DNA from: Elusimicrobia bacterium GWB2_63_16
GTDB lineage: Bacteria > Elusimicrobiota > Elusimicrobia > Elusimicrobiales > UBA9959
Direction of reading: 5' to 3'
Assembly: GCA_001799715.1 (NCBI GenBank)
Contig: MGTZ01000030.1
Coordinates: 1 to 64,000 of the forward strand
DNA: 64,000 nt
Part shown: positions 7,788 to 16,312 of the stretch, in pieces
Numbering within the stretch: the first letter of the stretch is position 1
Layout of the letters: every line of letters starts with the position of its first letter
Translations under genes and position numbers: made by a program
Notes under the pieces: model-generated
The model's input: only the letters and a program-made list of their open reading frames with translations
What the model was told of the DNA's origin: nothing
Database searches by the model: none

Positions 7788-8219
7788 TTACTTCGCGGCC
7801 TTAGCGGCTTTGAACTGGGTCTGCGCGCCGGCGAATATGCGCAGGCGCTTCATGCGCCTGCCGCGCATGGTGTTGTCGTCGAGCATGCGCTTCACGGCCA
7901 GCTCGAGCACCTTGGTGGAGTCGTTTTCCATCTGCCTCTTGTAGGGGATGGTCTTCGCGCCGTTGGCGTAGCCGGAGTGGCGGAAATAGAACTTGTCCTC
8001 GAGTTTGTTGCCGGTGATGCGCACCTTGTCGGTGTTAGTCACGACGACGAAATCGCCGCAGTCCACGTTGGGGGCGAAGTCGCGTTTGTGCTTGCCCATC
8101 AGGAGCACGGCGATCTTGGTCGAAAGGCGGCCGAGCACCTGGTCAGAAGCGTCAAGGAAATGCCATTTCCTGGTTTTTTCGGCCGTGTCGGTTTTGGGCA
8201 AAGTGGTTTTCTGTATCAT
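7788..8219 (-). CDS. rplM: 50S ribosomal protein uL13
   Basis: Early-assembling 50S protein. Motifs are RKWHFLDASDQVLGRLST, LMGKHKRDFAPNVDCGDFVVV and KRMLDDNTMRGRRMKRLRIF. The ORF track begins at a TTG (8237) giving MYHNLT before MIQKTT. I choose the ATG at 8219, because it matches the family length (143 residues here) and lies 9 bases after a TATCAT -10 box with a TTGCAA -35, in the near-leaderless pattern seen elsewhere in this window. The start codon lies inside a perfect inverted repeat (see separate entry). First gene of the rplM-rpsI operon. Confidence 0.95.
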   Translation of the reverse strand: MIQKTTLPKTDTAEKTRKWHFLDASDQVLGRLSTKIAVLLMGKHKRDFAPNVDCGDFVVVTNTDKVRITGNKLEDKFYFRHSGYANGAKTIPYKRQMENDSTKVLELAVKRMLDDNTMRGRRMKRLRIFAGAQTQFKAAKAAK

Positions 8220-8235
8220 AGTTAGATTATGATAC
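8213..8235. repeat. Perfect inverted repeat over the rplM start codon
   Basis: GTATCATA-N7-TATGATAC, an 8-bp perfect inverted repeat with a 7-base loop, covering both the -10 box and the ATG of rplM. It could be an operator or, if transcribed from upstream, an mRNA hairpin hiding the start codon. Confidence 0.75.
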
Positions 8236-8257
8236 AAAATTCCTGAGCTTTTTGCAA
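8229..8257 (-). promoter_or_regulatory. Promoter of rplM-rpsI
   Basis: Minus strand: TTGCAA, 17-base spacer, TATCAT, then 9 bases to the ATG at 8219. It overlaps the GTATCATA/TATGATAC inverted repeat. Confidence 0.55.
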
Positions 8258-8273
8258 AACACGCCTGGCGGGG

Positions 8274-10289
8274 TCATTTCGGGGCGGGGGGATCCGGCAC
8301 CTGCGCGGGGGCCGGGGGGGTGCCGGTGCCGCCGTCCCAGATCTGCCCGTTCTCGCAGAAGCGCATCTTTTTTGCGGCTTTGGCGCCGAAGAAACCGGAG
8401 TGTGCCTGGGCGCCGGGGGTGTCGCCGTTGCCGGCGCGGTACGATTCTATATAGGGAGGGAGTTTGTCGTTGACCGGGTTAGTGCACAGCGAACCGGGGC
8501 TGTAGCAGAGCAGGTAGCGCACCCTGGCGCCGTCGCTGATGACGCGCAGGCCTATCGGCGCCTTCGCCATCACGTCCTCGGGGCAGTCGGTGGCGCGCAG
8601 CAGCCACAGGTATTCGGGCTCCGAGATCTCGCGGTAGCCATCTTTTTCGGCCGCCGAAATATCCTTGTTGGCCTGCAGGGCCCGCGGGCTTTCCGGCACC
8701 GGCTCGTAGGAGAGCAGCCAGCTCTTAACTCCGGGCACCAGCCCGCGCCAGAACGCCTCTCCCTCGTAGGTCAGCTTTCCCGACTTGTCGAAGACCGGGT
8801 CGCCGGAGCGGTTGCGCAGCTTGAAGATGTCGCGCATGTCCACGCGCTCGCCCTCGAAGAATTTTACCGCGTCGCGCGTGGCGTGGAAGTTGTAGACCTT
8901 GTAGCCGTGGCCGGTGATCAGCATCCGCGGGCCCTCGGGAGTCTCGTGCCTGAACAGCAGGCCCGCGGCGCTCGGCGCCTTCAGCTTCAGATAATCCACG
9001 CCGCCGTCCATCTCGGCGGCCTTGAGCGCCTTGAAAAGCTTTATGTCTCCCGGCAGCAGCATCGTCTTGTCCGCGGTTACGGCGCTGCGCAGTTTCAGCT
9101 CGGCCAGGATCTGCTCGTTGCTCAGCGCGGAGGACTTGAGCTCCTCGCGCCTGGTCCTGACCCGGGCGTCGGCCGGCTGCAGCGCCAGTATGGCGTCGTA
9201 GGTTTCGGCGGCGCCGCTGAAATCGGACCGGGCTTCCAGCGCGGCGGCCAGGCCCTTGAGGGCGTCGAGGTGCTGCGGGCTGGCCTGCACCGCCAGCCTG
9301 TACTGCGCCAGCGCGGCGTCGGGTTTGCCCAGTTTCTGCCAGGTCTCGGCCGCCTTGAGGCGGCACTGCGCCGCCGGCTGGCCGGCCGCGCCGTACAGGC
9401 CCGCGGCGCGTTCGTATTCCCTGCCGCCCTCCTCGTACCTGCCCAGCCGCACCAGGATCGGGGCGCGCTCGGCGGCGAGGCCGGGGTCGGAGGGGGAAAG
9501 TTTCAGGCAGGCCTCGCTCTGGTCCAGGGCCGTGCCCAGGTTGTCCTTTAAAAAGTCGTCGCGGAATTTCTGCATGCAGGCGGCTGCCAGCCGCTTGCGT
9601 TCCGGCCCAGAGGCCCTGGCGGCCGCGGCCCGGGCTTTGCGCTTGCCCGTTTCGGCGCGCCGCAGCCCGGCCCGCATCAGCGCCCCGTAGTAGGCGGCGT
9701 CGCTCCCGGCCCCGCCTCCCGGCAGGTCTATTCCTTTCTTATAAGAGGCGGCGGCCCTCACATGGTCGCCGCGCTTTTCCAGCACCCGGCCCAGGTGGTA
9801 GTAGGCCTGGGCGGTAGAGGAGGAGATCTCCACGCCCTGCGACAGCGTTTCGGCGGCCTTGCGGGGATTGCCGGCGGCGGCGTAGGTGAGGCCGAGCTCG
9901 CGGTAGGCCGCGTAGGCGGTAGGGTCCAGCTCCAGCGCCCGCCTGCAGTTGGCCACGGCCTCCTGCACTTTGCCCAGGGTGCGCTGGGCCCTGCAGACGC
10001 CCAGGTGCGCGGCGTAATCCGCGGGGTCCTTCTCCAGCCTGCCCGCGGCCGCCAGGGACAGCTGTCTGGCCCGCGGCGCGGAGCCTTCCGGCAGCTGCTC
10101 CACGGCGTAAAGGAAAAGCTGCCGGTCGCCCGGGGCGGCCTTCAGGCCTTCCATGGCGATGTCGAAAGCGCGCGCCTCGGAACCGAGCGCGGCCGCGGCG
10201 CGCGCCCGCTCCAGCTCGCCGGCCGCGAGGGCCGGGGCGGCCGGCAGCAGGCAGGCGGAGAGCAGCAGGGCGGCGCCTTGTATGTTCAT
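8274..10289 (-). CDS. Secreted TPR protein with uncharacterised C-terminal domain
   Basis: 671 residues with a signal peptide (MNIQGAALLLSACLLPAAPALA). At least eight TPR-like repeats fill residues ~25-390 (for example AYRELGLTYAAAGNPRKAAE and AYYHLGRVLEKRGDHVRAA). The C-terminal ~240 residues are a separate globular region (ITGHGYKVYNFHATRDAVKFF, SEPEYLWLLRATDCPED) with several cysteines and a Pro-rich end, which I do not recognise. The protein probably acts as a periplasmic scaffold. It begins 4 bases after the dcd stop, so the two are co-transcribed although functionally unrelated. Confidence 0.8.
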   Translation of the reverse strand: MNIQGAALLLSACLLPAAPALAAGELERARAAAALGSEARAFDIAMEGLKAAPGDRQLFLYAVEQLPEGSAPRARQLSLAAAGRLEKDPADYAAHLGVCRAQRTLGKVQEAVANCRRALELDPTAYAAYRELGLTYAAAGNPRKAAETLSQGVEISSSTAQAYYHLGRVLEKRGDHVRAAASYKKGIDLPGGGAGSDAAYYGALMRAGLRRAETGKRKARAAAARASGPERKRLAAACMQKFRDDFLKDNLGTALDQSEACLKLSPSDPGLAAERAPILVRLGRYEEGGREYERAAGLYGAAGQPAAQCRLKAAETWQKLGKPDAALAQYRLAVQASPQHLDALKGLAAALEARSDFSGAAETYDAILALQPADARVRTRREELKSSALSNEQILAELKLRSAVTADKTMLLPGDIKLFKALKAAEMDGGVDYLKLKAPSAAGLLFRHETPEGPRMLITGHGYKVYNFHATRDAVKFFEGERVDMRDIFKLRNRSGDPVFDKSGKLTYEGEAFWRGLVPGVKSWLLSYEPVPESPRALQANKDISAAEKDGYREISEPEYLWLLRATDCPEDVMAKAPIGLRVISDGARVRYLLCYSPGSLCTNPVNDKLPPYIESYRAGNGDTPGAQAHSGFFGAKAAKKMRFCENGQIWDGGTGTPPAPAQVPDPPAPK

Positions 10290-10293
10290 GGGG

Positions 10294-10857
10294 TCAGCGG
10301 GGCTTGAGTATGCGCGGCAGCGTGACGCCGCGCTGGGCCTGGTACTTACCCTTCCTATCCTTATAGGAGGTCTCGCATTCGCGTTCGGCGCCGAGGAAGA
10401 CCAGCTGGGCTATGCCTTCGTTGGAGTAGATCTTGGCCGGCAGCGGCGTGGTGTTGGAGATCTCCAGCGTCAAATGCCCTTCCCATTCGGGTTCGAGCGG
10501 GGTGATGTTTACGACGATGCCGCAGCGGGCGTAGGTGCTCTTGCCGATGCACAGCCCTATCACGCCGCGCGGTATCCTGAAATATTCCACCGAGCGGGCC
10601 AGCGCGAAGGAATGCGCCGGCACTATGCAGTACGGGGCCTTGATGTCGACGAAGGACTTGTCGTTGAAATCCTTGGGGTCCACCACGCAGTTGTGCACGT
10701 CGGTAAAGACCTTGTACTCGTTGGAGACGCGGATGTCGTAGCCGTAGGAGGAGAGGCCGTAGGAGACCTTGCCTTTGGCCACCAGGCCCTCCACGTAGGG
10801 GGTTATCATTTTGCGGGTGCGGCACATCTCCCGTATCCAGGCGTCAGGTTTCAGCAT
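10294..10857 (-). CDS. dcd: dCTP deaminase
   Basis: Deaminates dCTP to dUTP for dTTP synthesis; possibly bifunctional dCTP deaminase/dUTPase, which sequence alone does not decide. The 187 residues match the family. Seen motifs are [34 protein letters not shown], the [23 protein letters not shown] core with the catalytic Glu region, and a C-terminal tail that closes over the nucleotide ([14 protein letters not shown]). It lies 2 bases after the squalene/phytoene-synthase-like gene and 4 bases before the TPR gene. Confidence 0.96.
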   Translation of the reverse strand: MLKPDAWIREMCRTRKMITPYVEGLVAKGKVSYGLSSYGYDIRVSNEYKVFTDVHNCVVDPKDFNDKSFVDIKAPYCIVPAHSFALARSVEYFRIPRGVIGLCIGKSTYARCGIVVNITPLEPEWEGHLTLEISNTTPLPAKIYSNEGIAQLVFLGAERECETSYKDRKGKYQAQRGVTLPRILKPR

Positions 10858-10859
10858 AG

Positions 10860-11705
10860 TCAGATCCTCCCGTAGTCCAGCAGGGCTTTAAAAAGCGCTT
10901 TGATCTTTTGCGCGCGGTTCAGGCGCACCCGTTCCTCTTTGATCCTGAAGCCGCCGGCCTCTATCTTGCCCAGCAGCTCCCGGTACAGCGCGCCCATGGC
11001 CAGGGCCGGCGCCAGCCGGCGCTTCTGCCCCCGGGCCGCCAGGGCCAGCGCCCCGGCGTAATACTCCCGGGCGCGCGCGGCCTCGAATTTCATCAATTCT
11101 ATAAAATTGGGGCTGTATTGGGAACCGCCGAGGTCCTCCGGCCGGCAGCCGAAGCGCTCGAGGTCCTCCAGGGGCAGGTAGACCCGGCCCGCCGCTAGGT
11201 CCTCCGCAGCGTCGCGGATGATGTTGGTAAGCTGCACGGCGTAGCCCATCCGCTCGGCCAGTTCATGCGCCCGCTCGTCCTCGTAGCGGCAGACGGCCAG
11301 GCAGGCGAGCCCCACCGCCGAGGCCACGCGGTACATGTACCGCTCCAGGTCGGCCGCCGTCCTGAACGGGGCGGGGGCTACGTCCATCTCCACCCCGTCG
11401 AGCAGCAGCAGGAAATGCTCCCGCTTTAGGGGGAAGGCGGCGATGGCGCCGGCCAGGTCGCGGGCCAGCGGCGTGTCCGGCACGTCGCCGGAGAAAAGCC
11501 CTTCCACGCCGGCGCGCCAGGCGGCGAGCCGCGCGCGCTTCTCGGCCGCCGGGGCGGCGGGGTCGTCGGCGATGTCGTCGGCGGCGCGGGCGAAGCCGTA
11601 GTAGGCCGAGAGCGCCGCGCGCTGTTCCTTGTCGAGGAAGAAAAAAGCGGGCCCAAATGAGGATTGGCTGGGGACGTTGATGACTATATGACTATTGTGT
11701 GGCAC
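10860..11705 (-). CDS. Squalene/phytoene synthase family protein
   Basis: Head-to-head prenyl-diphosphate condensing enzyme. It has both aspartate motifs for Mg-diphosphate binding: AADDIADD (residues ~41-48) and [18 protein letters not shown] (~160-177). The [16 protein letters not shown] segment resembles hopanoid-type HpnC/HpnD enzymes, so squalene or presqualene formation is likely, though phytoene synthase is possible. No other hopanoid or carotenoid gene is in the window. The only in-frame start upstream of the conserved [10 protein letters not shown] is a GTG (11705) that lies inside a GGGGACG repeat element. The first ~14 residues are therefore repeat-derived, and the original start may have been replaced. 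Confidence 0.85.
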   Translation of the reverse strand: MPHNSHIVINVPSQSSFGPAFFFLDKEQRAALSAYYGFARAADDIADDPAAPAAEKRARLAAWRAGVEGLFSGDVPDTPLARDLAGAIAAFPLKREHFLLLLDGVEMDVAPAPFRTAADLERYMYRVASAVGLACLAVCRYEDERAHELAERMGYAVQLTNIIRDAAEDLAAGRVYLPLEDLERFGCRPEDLGGSQYSPNFIELMKFEAARAREYYAGALALAARGQKRRLAPALAMGALYRELLGKIEAGGFRIKEERVRLNRAQKIKALFKALLDYGRI

Positions 11706-11772
11706 CTTGGCGTTGTGATGGCTCTCTGAGATATTATGGTCGTGGAATGGTCAAATAGTCATCAGCGTCCCC
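11670..11772. repeat. GGGGACG hairpin repeat element A (103 bp)
   Basis: Left arm GGGGACGTTGATGACTAT (11670-11687) and right arm ATAGTCATCAGCGTCCCC (11755-11772) are inverted repeats with one mismatch in 18, and similarity continues inward for about 10 more bases. Size and terminal sequence match element B at 43490-43590. It overlaps the 5' end of the synthase gene. It looks like a REP/MITE-like non-autonomous hairpin element of the kind mobilised by Y1-type (RAYT) transposases; no transposase is in the window. Confidence 0.75.
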
Positions 11773-11785
11773 GGCGCCGGCTGGC

Positions 11786-13147
11786 TTACCGGTTCGCTAT
11801 GCCGTCGAGGTATTTCATGAAGCTTTCCCAGCCGCTGTCCCTGGCGAAAGCGAGCTTGGAGTAGGTGGGGTAATATTCTATCAGCGTGCCGGGGCGGCCG
11901 GGGATGTTTACGGCCAGGCCCTTTACGGCCGAGAAATCCTTGCCGGTGCGGTCCTTGCCCACGGCCGCGTTGGCTATCACCAGGTCTTCAACTATGAACC
12001 TGTTGAGCTTCTCTCCTGCGGCCAGCGCGGCGGCCGCGCCGGGCAGGGACCTGTCGGCGTGGCGGGCTGCCAGCTCGACGAAATCATGCAGGTCGCCGTA
12101 GAAGGCGATCTTCTTCTCCGGGTCGGTGGAGGCGTCGCCGATCTCGAAGCGCACCACGTCGGCCTTGGCCCGGGCCAGCGCGGCCCTGTCGCCGGCCGCC
12201 GTCGCCAGGCCGGCCCACGCCTTTATTTTGGCCGCCAGGGGGCGCAGCTTGGCCCCGCGGATGGCGGAGAGCTGCGTGCCGTAGCCGCCCTGCTGCAGCA
12301 GCTCCTGCATTTCGGGGCGGGAATACATTTCCTTGAAAGTGTCCACCATGTAGGTGCCCGCGGCCTCGGCCCCGGCGTCGGGGTTGGCGGCGAGCGCGGC
12401 GAAGAAGCCCTCCCAGTTGAGGCTGGGCAGCTGTATCACTTCCTCGGCTCCCACTATCACGGCGGCGCCGTCCTTGATCTCGTAGGCCACCTCGGCCATC
12501 TGCATGAAGCAGGCCATCGAGACGTACATGTCCACCCGGCCGGCCTCGCGGAAGATGTCGCCCATCTCGCGGGTGCCGATATAGTTGCCGGTCACGAAAT
12601 CGTGCGAGATGGATTTGTCGCCGCGCGCGGCGGGCTTGCCCGGCTTCACCGGGTCCAGCCAGCCCCAGCCGTGGTCCCAGATGACGAAGAGGTATTTCTT
12701 GGCGGGGTATTCGGCGCGGGCCCATTTCAGGAAGGCCGCGGCCTGTTTCCAATCGCCCATGTCGGGGCTGCCGAGGTCGGCCAGCAGCGGGGAGGCTATA
12801 TGCTCCGCGTCGGCGTCCTTCGTTACGTAATAGCGGCGCACGCCGGCCCAGTCGCCGTCGGCGGTGGTGTCGTTGTCCAGGCCCTTGGAGCGGCCTATCT
12901 CGGCGACGATGGCCACCTTGTCGGTGGAGCCAATGCTCTCGAAGCGGTTCAGGTCCGCCAATGCGAAGGGTTCGATATTGCTCTTGCCGTTCATGTAGAC
13001 CATGACGGTCCACTCGCGCAGCGCGGGGCGGGCGGGTTCGGGGGCTGCGGCCGCTTCGGCGCCGCCGGCCTGGGCGGAAAGGGAATTGATGGCGGGGGAG
13101 GCGCCGGCGGAGGCCAGCAGCAGCGATGAAAGCAGTGAGAATAACAT
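11786..13147 (-). CDS. Secreted clostripain-family (C11) cysteine peptidase
   Basis: 453 residues with a short signal peptide (MLFSLLSSLLLASAGASP). The caspase-like C11 domain starts at REWTVMVYMNGKSNIEPFALADLN. The catalytic His is H159 in VIWDHGWGW and the catalytic Cys is C213 in YVSMACFMQMAEVAYEI. Family members cleave after Arg or Lys and are often auto-processed. A paralogue lies at 43666-45060. The start is preceded by GGAACGGAG, a usable Shine-Dalgarno, so unlike many neighbours it has a leader. It is 80 bases from the next gene upstream and is probably transcribed alone. Confidence 0.9.
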   Translation of the reverse strand: MLFSLLSSLLLASAGASPAINSLSAQAGGAEAAAAPEPARPALREWTVMVYMNGKSNIEPFALADLNRFESIGSTDKVAIVAEIGRSKGLDNDTTADGDWAGVRRYYVTKDADAEHIASPLLADLGSPDMGDWKQAAAFLKWARAEYPAKKYLFVIWDHGWGWLDPVKPGKPAARGDKSISHDFVTGNYIGTREMGDIFREAGRVDMYVSMACFMQMAEVAYEIKDGAAVIVGAEEVIQLPSLNWEGFFAALAANPDAGAEAAGTYMVDTFKEMYSRPEMQELLQQGGYGTQLSAIRGAKLRPLAAKIKAWAGLATAAGDRAALARAKADVVRFEIGDASTDPEKKIAFYGDLHDFVELAARHADRSLPGAAAALAAGEKLNRFIVEDLVIANAAVGKDRTGKDFSAVKGLAVNIPGRPGTLIEYYPTYSKLAFARDSGWESFMKYLDGIANR

Positions 13148-13227
13148 TTGCGCTCCGTTCCTGTCTAAGACTGGATAACTATATTAATTATTACCGAAAA
13201 GGTGCGGCTGAATCAAGGTCAAAAGGC

Positions 13228-15627
13228 CTAAGAGCCGGTGGGCCCCTGCAGGCGCAGCTTGTCGCTCACGAGCGCCTCGTAGTAGGCGCCCAGGTCGTCT
13301 CGCATGGAGGCGGTTTTGTAAATTTTGCCCAGCGGGAAGACGAAGGTCTTCCAGGGCAGCTGCATGGACCAGCCGCCGTCCTCGCCGTCAACGTTGTACC
13401 AGGCGGCCTTGAAATCCTTGGCCAGGATGCCCGCCAGCAGGTGGCCGTAGCAGCGCAGCAGCTTCCAGCCGTCGGCGGTGGGGGGGATGTTGGGTCTGAA
13501 ATTGTTCTTTATCGCCGCCTCCAGCCTGGCCAGGCCGGTGCGCGAGAATTCTATGTGCGAGGTCTCGTTGAGGGAGGAGAGCAGCACCAGCATGCGCCGG
13601 TGTTCCGTCATGGCGTCGGCGAGCTTCTCCGGGTGGCTGCGCACCCTGGCCTTCACCGCGGCCGCGCCGCAGGGCGGTACGGCCGTCTCCTTGAGCGCGT
13701 CCGCCAGCCACAGGGCGTATTTGGTCAGCCAGCCGGGCTCGGGCACCGTCTCCTCCCAGAGCAGGCGCCAGACGCGCTGTACCGGGTAGGTGGAGACCTT
13801 GCGGCCCGGCTGCTCGAAGACCATCGGCCAGCCCCACGGGTCGAAATCCTGAAATTTGATCAGGCGGCCTTTGAAGCGCTCCTGCAGGAAATAGCAGAGG
13901 AAGGCGGCGCCGTTGCGCACGGTCTCTATGTTGCCCTGCTGGTTGTTCCTGGATTTGATGAACTGCAGCCTCAGGCGCTTCTCCACTTCGTTGAGGCCGT
14001 CCAGGTTGAAATAGATCTTGCGGCCCAGGTCGTCCTCGAGGTCGGAGGCCAGGCGGAAGGCCCGTGAGATGAAATCGTCCTTGCGGCTCTCCTCCTCGGT
14101 GGGGGCGGAGCCGGCCATGACATCGCGGAAGGTCTCGATCTGGGGCGCTGCCGGCTGCGGCGCGGGCTGGACCGGGCGGGGGCGGCCGGAGACCGAAGCG
14201 TCGCGGGGCTGGGCGGGGGCCAGGGTGAGCTGTTCTCCATGGGCGGCGGCCGCCTGCATGGGTTCTGCCGGGTTTATGAACTGGAAGCCGGCGCCGGCTG
14301 CTTCCAGGCCGGGGGTGGGGCGGGGTTCCGGAGCCGGCACCGGGGCCGGCTGGAAAACTTGGGGCGGCTCCGGCTGCGGCGCCGGCGCGGGCCTGGGAGC
14401 AGGCTGCCGGGGCGGCGGGGGGGCGGCCTGCGGGCGCGGCGCGGCGGGTTCGGCCGCGGGCTGCTCCCGGAACAGCGCGGCCAGACGGTCGCCGGGGAAC
14501 TGGCCGGCCAGGCGCCGGGCGGAAGGCAGGTCCGTCAGGGCCACCTGCGAGGTTATGGCGGCGGCTTCCTCGTGTTTGCCGGTCCTGATGAGGGCGAGCG
14601 CCAGGTTGGCCAGGGCCTGCACCGAAGGGGTCAGCGCCGCCGCGCGGCGGTAGGCGGCCTCGGCCTGGGGCATTTCACCGGAGCGGAAGTGCAGGTTGCC
14701 CAGCTGGAAAAAGATGCGGGCCGAGGCGGGGGAAGGGGTGACCAGCGCCGAGCGCAGGGCGGCCGCGGCCGCGCCCAGCCGGCCCTTCTCCTTGGTCTTG
14801 AAAGCGGTCTTGGAGATGGCGGCGCCGAGTCCCGACAGGGCCTCCGTTTTTTCGAAGGCGGCGGAGGAAAGTTTCTGGAAAGCCTTTTCGGCTTCGGCGT
14901 CCTTGCCCTCTTCCAGGTCCAGCCACGCGGCTTCCACCGCGCGGCGCTCCTGCAGGGCCGCCACCTGGTCCAGGGCGGCCAGCAGCGCGCGCGCCTCGGC
15001 CGGGTTGCCGGTCCTGCGGTGTATCACCGCGAGCAGCAGTTTCGCCTCGGGGTCCCAGTCGCTCTTGAGCAGGTCGTAGGCCTCCTGCAGCAGCCCCAGC
15101 TCTATGAGCGCCGCGCACATGGAAAAGCGCGCCCTGGAGGCCGGGTTGCGGGCCGCGGCCGCGGCGTAGAGATAATGCGCCCCGTGCAGGTCTCCCAGCG
15201 CCAGTTCGCCGTCGGCGGCGCGCGCCAGGTCGCCCTGCGCAGCCTTGCCGGCCGAACGGGCATAGCCCGCCAGCAGCGACATGTCCAGGCGCGAGGTCCT
15301 GAGGCCCGCGCAGGTGTAGCGCGCCTGCGGGTGCTCCGGGTTGAAGAGAAAAAGGTCGTGGTGCGGGGCGTGGAAGAAGAGCAGCGCGGTTTCCGCGAGA
15401 CCGCGGTTTATCAGCGGCGGGTTCAGGAGTTCGGCGCTGGTAAAGGCGGCCAGCGCCTGCCGCCCGTCGGCGGCGGTTTCGGCGAGCGTGTAGAGCTGCG
15501 CCGCGCCCGCGGCCTCCCGGCGCACCGGCAGCGCGGTCCCGGCGACTCCGGCGAAAAGCGGCAGCGCGTCCGCGAACCGGCCGGGCGCGCCTTCAAAAAT
15601 GTTAAGATTTTGCGTGTTCTCCGCCAC
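13228..15627 (-). CDS. Large TPR protein with Pro-rich linker and uncharacterised C-terminal domain
   Basis: 799 residues, no signal peptide. Residues ~120-370 hold TPR-like helices (GDLHGAHYLYAAAAARNPAS, FFQLGNLHFRSGEMPQAEAAY). A Pro/Ala-rich linker of about 100 residues follows. A conserved-looking C-terminal domain (~530-790) contains GRKIYFNLDGLNEVEKRL, FLCYFLQERFKGRLI and FQDFDPWGWPMVFEQPG, which I cannot assign. The start is a GTG 6 bases after TAGAAT, a leaderless arrangement divergent from rdgB. Product likely cytoplasmic; function unknown. Confidence 0.8.
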   Translation of the reverse strand: MAENTQNLNIFEGAPGRFADALPLFAGVAGTALPVRREAAGAAQLYTLAETAADGRQALAAFTSAELLNPPLINRGLAETALLFFHAPHHDLFLFNPEHPQARYTCAGLRTSRLDMSLLAGYARSAGKAAQGDLARAADGELALGDLHGAHYLYAAAAARNPASRARFSMCAALIELGLLQEAYDLLKSDWDPEAKLLLAVIHRRTGNPAEARALLAALDQVAALQERRAVEAAWLDLEEGKDAEAEKAFQKLSSAAFEKTEALSGLGAAISKTAFKTKEKGRLGAAAAALRSALVTPSPASARIFFQLGNLHFRSGEMPQAEAAYRRAAALTPSVQALANLALALIRTGKHEEAAAITSQVALTDLPSARRLAGQFPGDRLAALFREQPAAEPAAPRPQAAPPPPRQPAPRPAPAPQPEPPQVFQPAPVPAPEPRPTPGLEAAGAGFQFINPAEPMQAAAAHGEQLTLAPAQPRDASVSGRPRPVQPAPQPAAPQIETFRDVMAGSAPTEEESRKDDFISRAFRLASDLEDDLGRKIYFNLDGLNEVEKRLRLQFIKSRNNQQGNIETVRNGAAFLCYFLQERFKGRLIKFQDFDPWGWPMVFEQPGRKVSTYPVQRVWRLLWEETVPEPGWLTKYALWLADALKETAVPPCGAAAVKARVRSHPEKLADAMTEHRRMLVLLSSLNETSHIEFSRTGLARLEAAIKNNFRPNIPPTADGWKLLRCYGHLLAGILAKDFKAAWYNVDGEDGGWSMQLPWKTFVFPLGKIYKTASMRDDLGAYYEALVSDKLRLQGPTGS

Positions 15628-15633
15628 GGATAC

Positions 15634-15662
15634 ATTCTAATATATTTGGCCAAGCTTTTTAA
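15634..15662 (-). promoter_or_regulatory. Promoter of the 13228-15627 TPR gene, leaderless
   Basis: Minus strand TTAAAA, 17-base spacer, TAGAAT, then 6 bases to the GTG start. It lies in the short divergent region shared with rdgB. Confidence 0.55.
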
Positions 15663-15663
15663 C

Positions 15664-16269
15664 ATGGACAAGATACTGGTCATCGCGACTTTTAACCCGC
15701 ATAAACTTACCGAAATAAGCGCCATCCTGCCCGGCCTGGGAGCCGGGCTGCGGGCGCTGTCGTCCTTTCCGGGCGCCGTCCCGGCCGAAGAGGACGGGGA
15801 GACGCTGGAGGCTAACGCCGTCAAGAAGGCGGCGGCCGCGGCCCGCGCTACAGGCCTCCCGGCCCTGGCCGACGACACGGGGCTGGAGGTGGACGCGCTC
15901 GGCGGGGCGCCCGGGGTGCGCTCCGCCCGCTACGCCGGCGAGGGTTGCTCCTACGCCGACAACAACGCGCGGCTGCTCGCCGCGCTGGCCGGGCTGCCTC
16001 CGGAGCGGCGCCTGGCGCGCTTCGCCTGCGTGACCGCGCTGGCGCTGCCCTCCGGAGAGGTCAGAACGTCCCGCGGCACGCTGGAGGGGCGCATTACCGC
16101 GGCCCCGCGCGGCGCCAACGGTTTCGGTTACGACCCGCTGTTCGAGGTGGGGGCCGGCCCGCGCACCCTGGCCGAATTTTCAGAGGCCGAAAAGAACGCC
16201 GTCAGCCACCGCGCCGCGGCCCTGCGCGGCCTGCTGCCGGCCCTCCTGGAACTTTTTCCCGCAGCCTGA
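15664..16269 (+). CDS. rdgB: XTP/dITP pyrophosphatase (RdgB/HAM1)
   Basis: House-cleaning enzyme that hydrolyses dITP, XTP and ITP to monophosphates and keeps deaminated purines out of DNA. The 201 residues match the family length. Motifs are VIATFNPHKLTEISAIL (substrate-binding Asn/Lys), ADDTGLEVDALGGAPGVRSARYAG, the GANGFGYDPLFEV signature and AVSHRAAALRGL. The ORF track carries a false extension to 14239; the start is the ATG at 15664, just before the conserved N-terminus. Divergent from the large TPR gene. Confidence 0.96.
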   Translation: MDKILVIATFNPHKLTEISAILPGLGAGLRALSSFPGAVPAEEDGETLEANAVKKAAAAARATGLPALADDTGLEVDALGGAPGVRSARYAGEGCSYADNNARLLAALAGLPPERRLARFACVTALALPSGEVRTSRGTLEGRITAAPRGANGFGYDPLFEVGAGPRTLAEFSEAEKNAVSHRAAALRGLLPALLELFPAA

Positions 16270-16290
16270 GCCTTCCCCCGCGGCCTTATC

Positions 16291-16299
16291 TGCTATAAT
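16291..16299 (+). promoter_or_regulatory. Extended -10 promoter of the 16313 histidine kinase
   Basis: TGCTATAAT, an extended -10 without a clear -35. The ATG is 13 bases downstream and no Shine-Dalgarno is present, so the leader would be about 6 bases. Confidence 0.6.
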
Positions 16300-16312
16300 T
16301 AAAGATACAACT

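Noticed and set aside
14239-15663. N-terminal 475-residue extension of RdgB in the ORF track
   Set aside because: Low-complexity Gly/Arg/Gln sequence antisense to the large TPR gene; RdgB begins at the ATG 15664.
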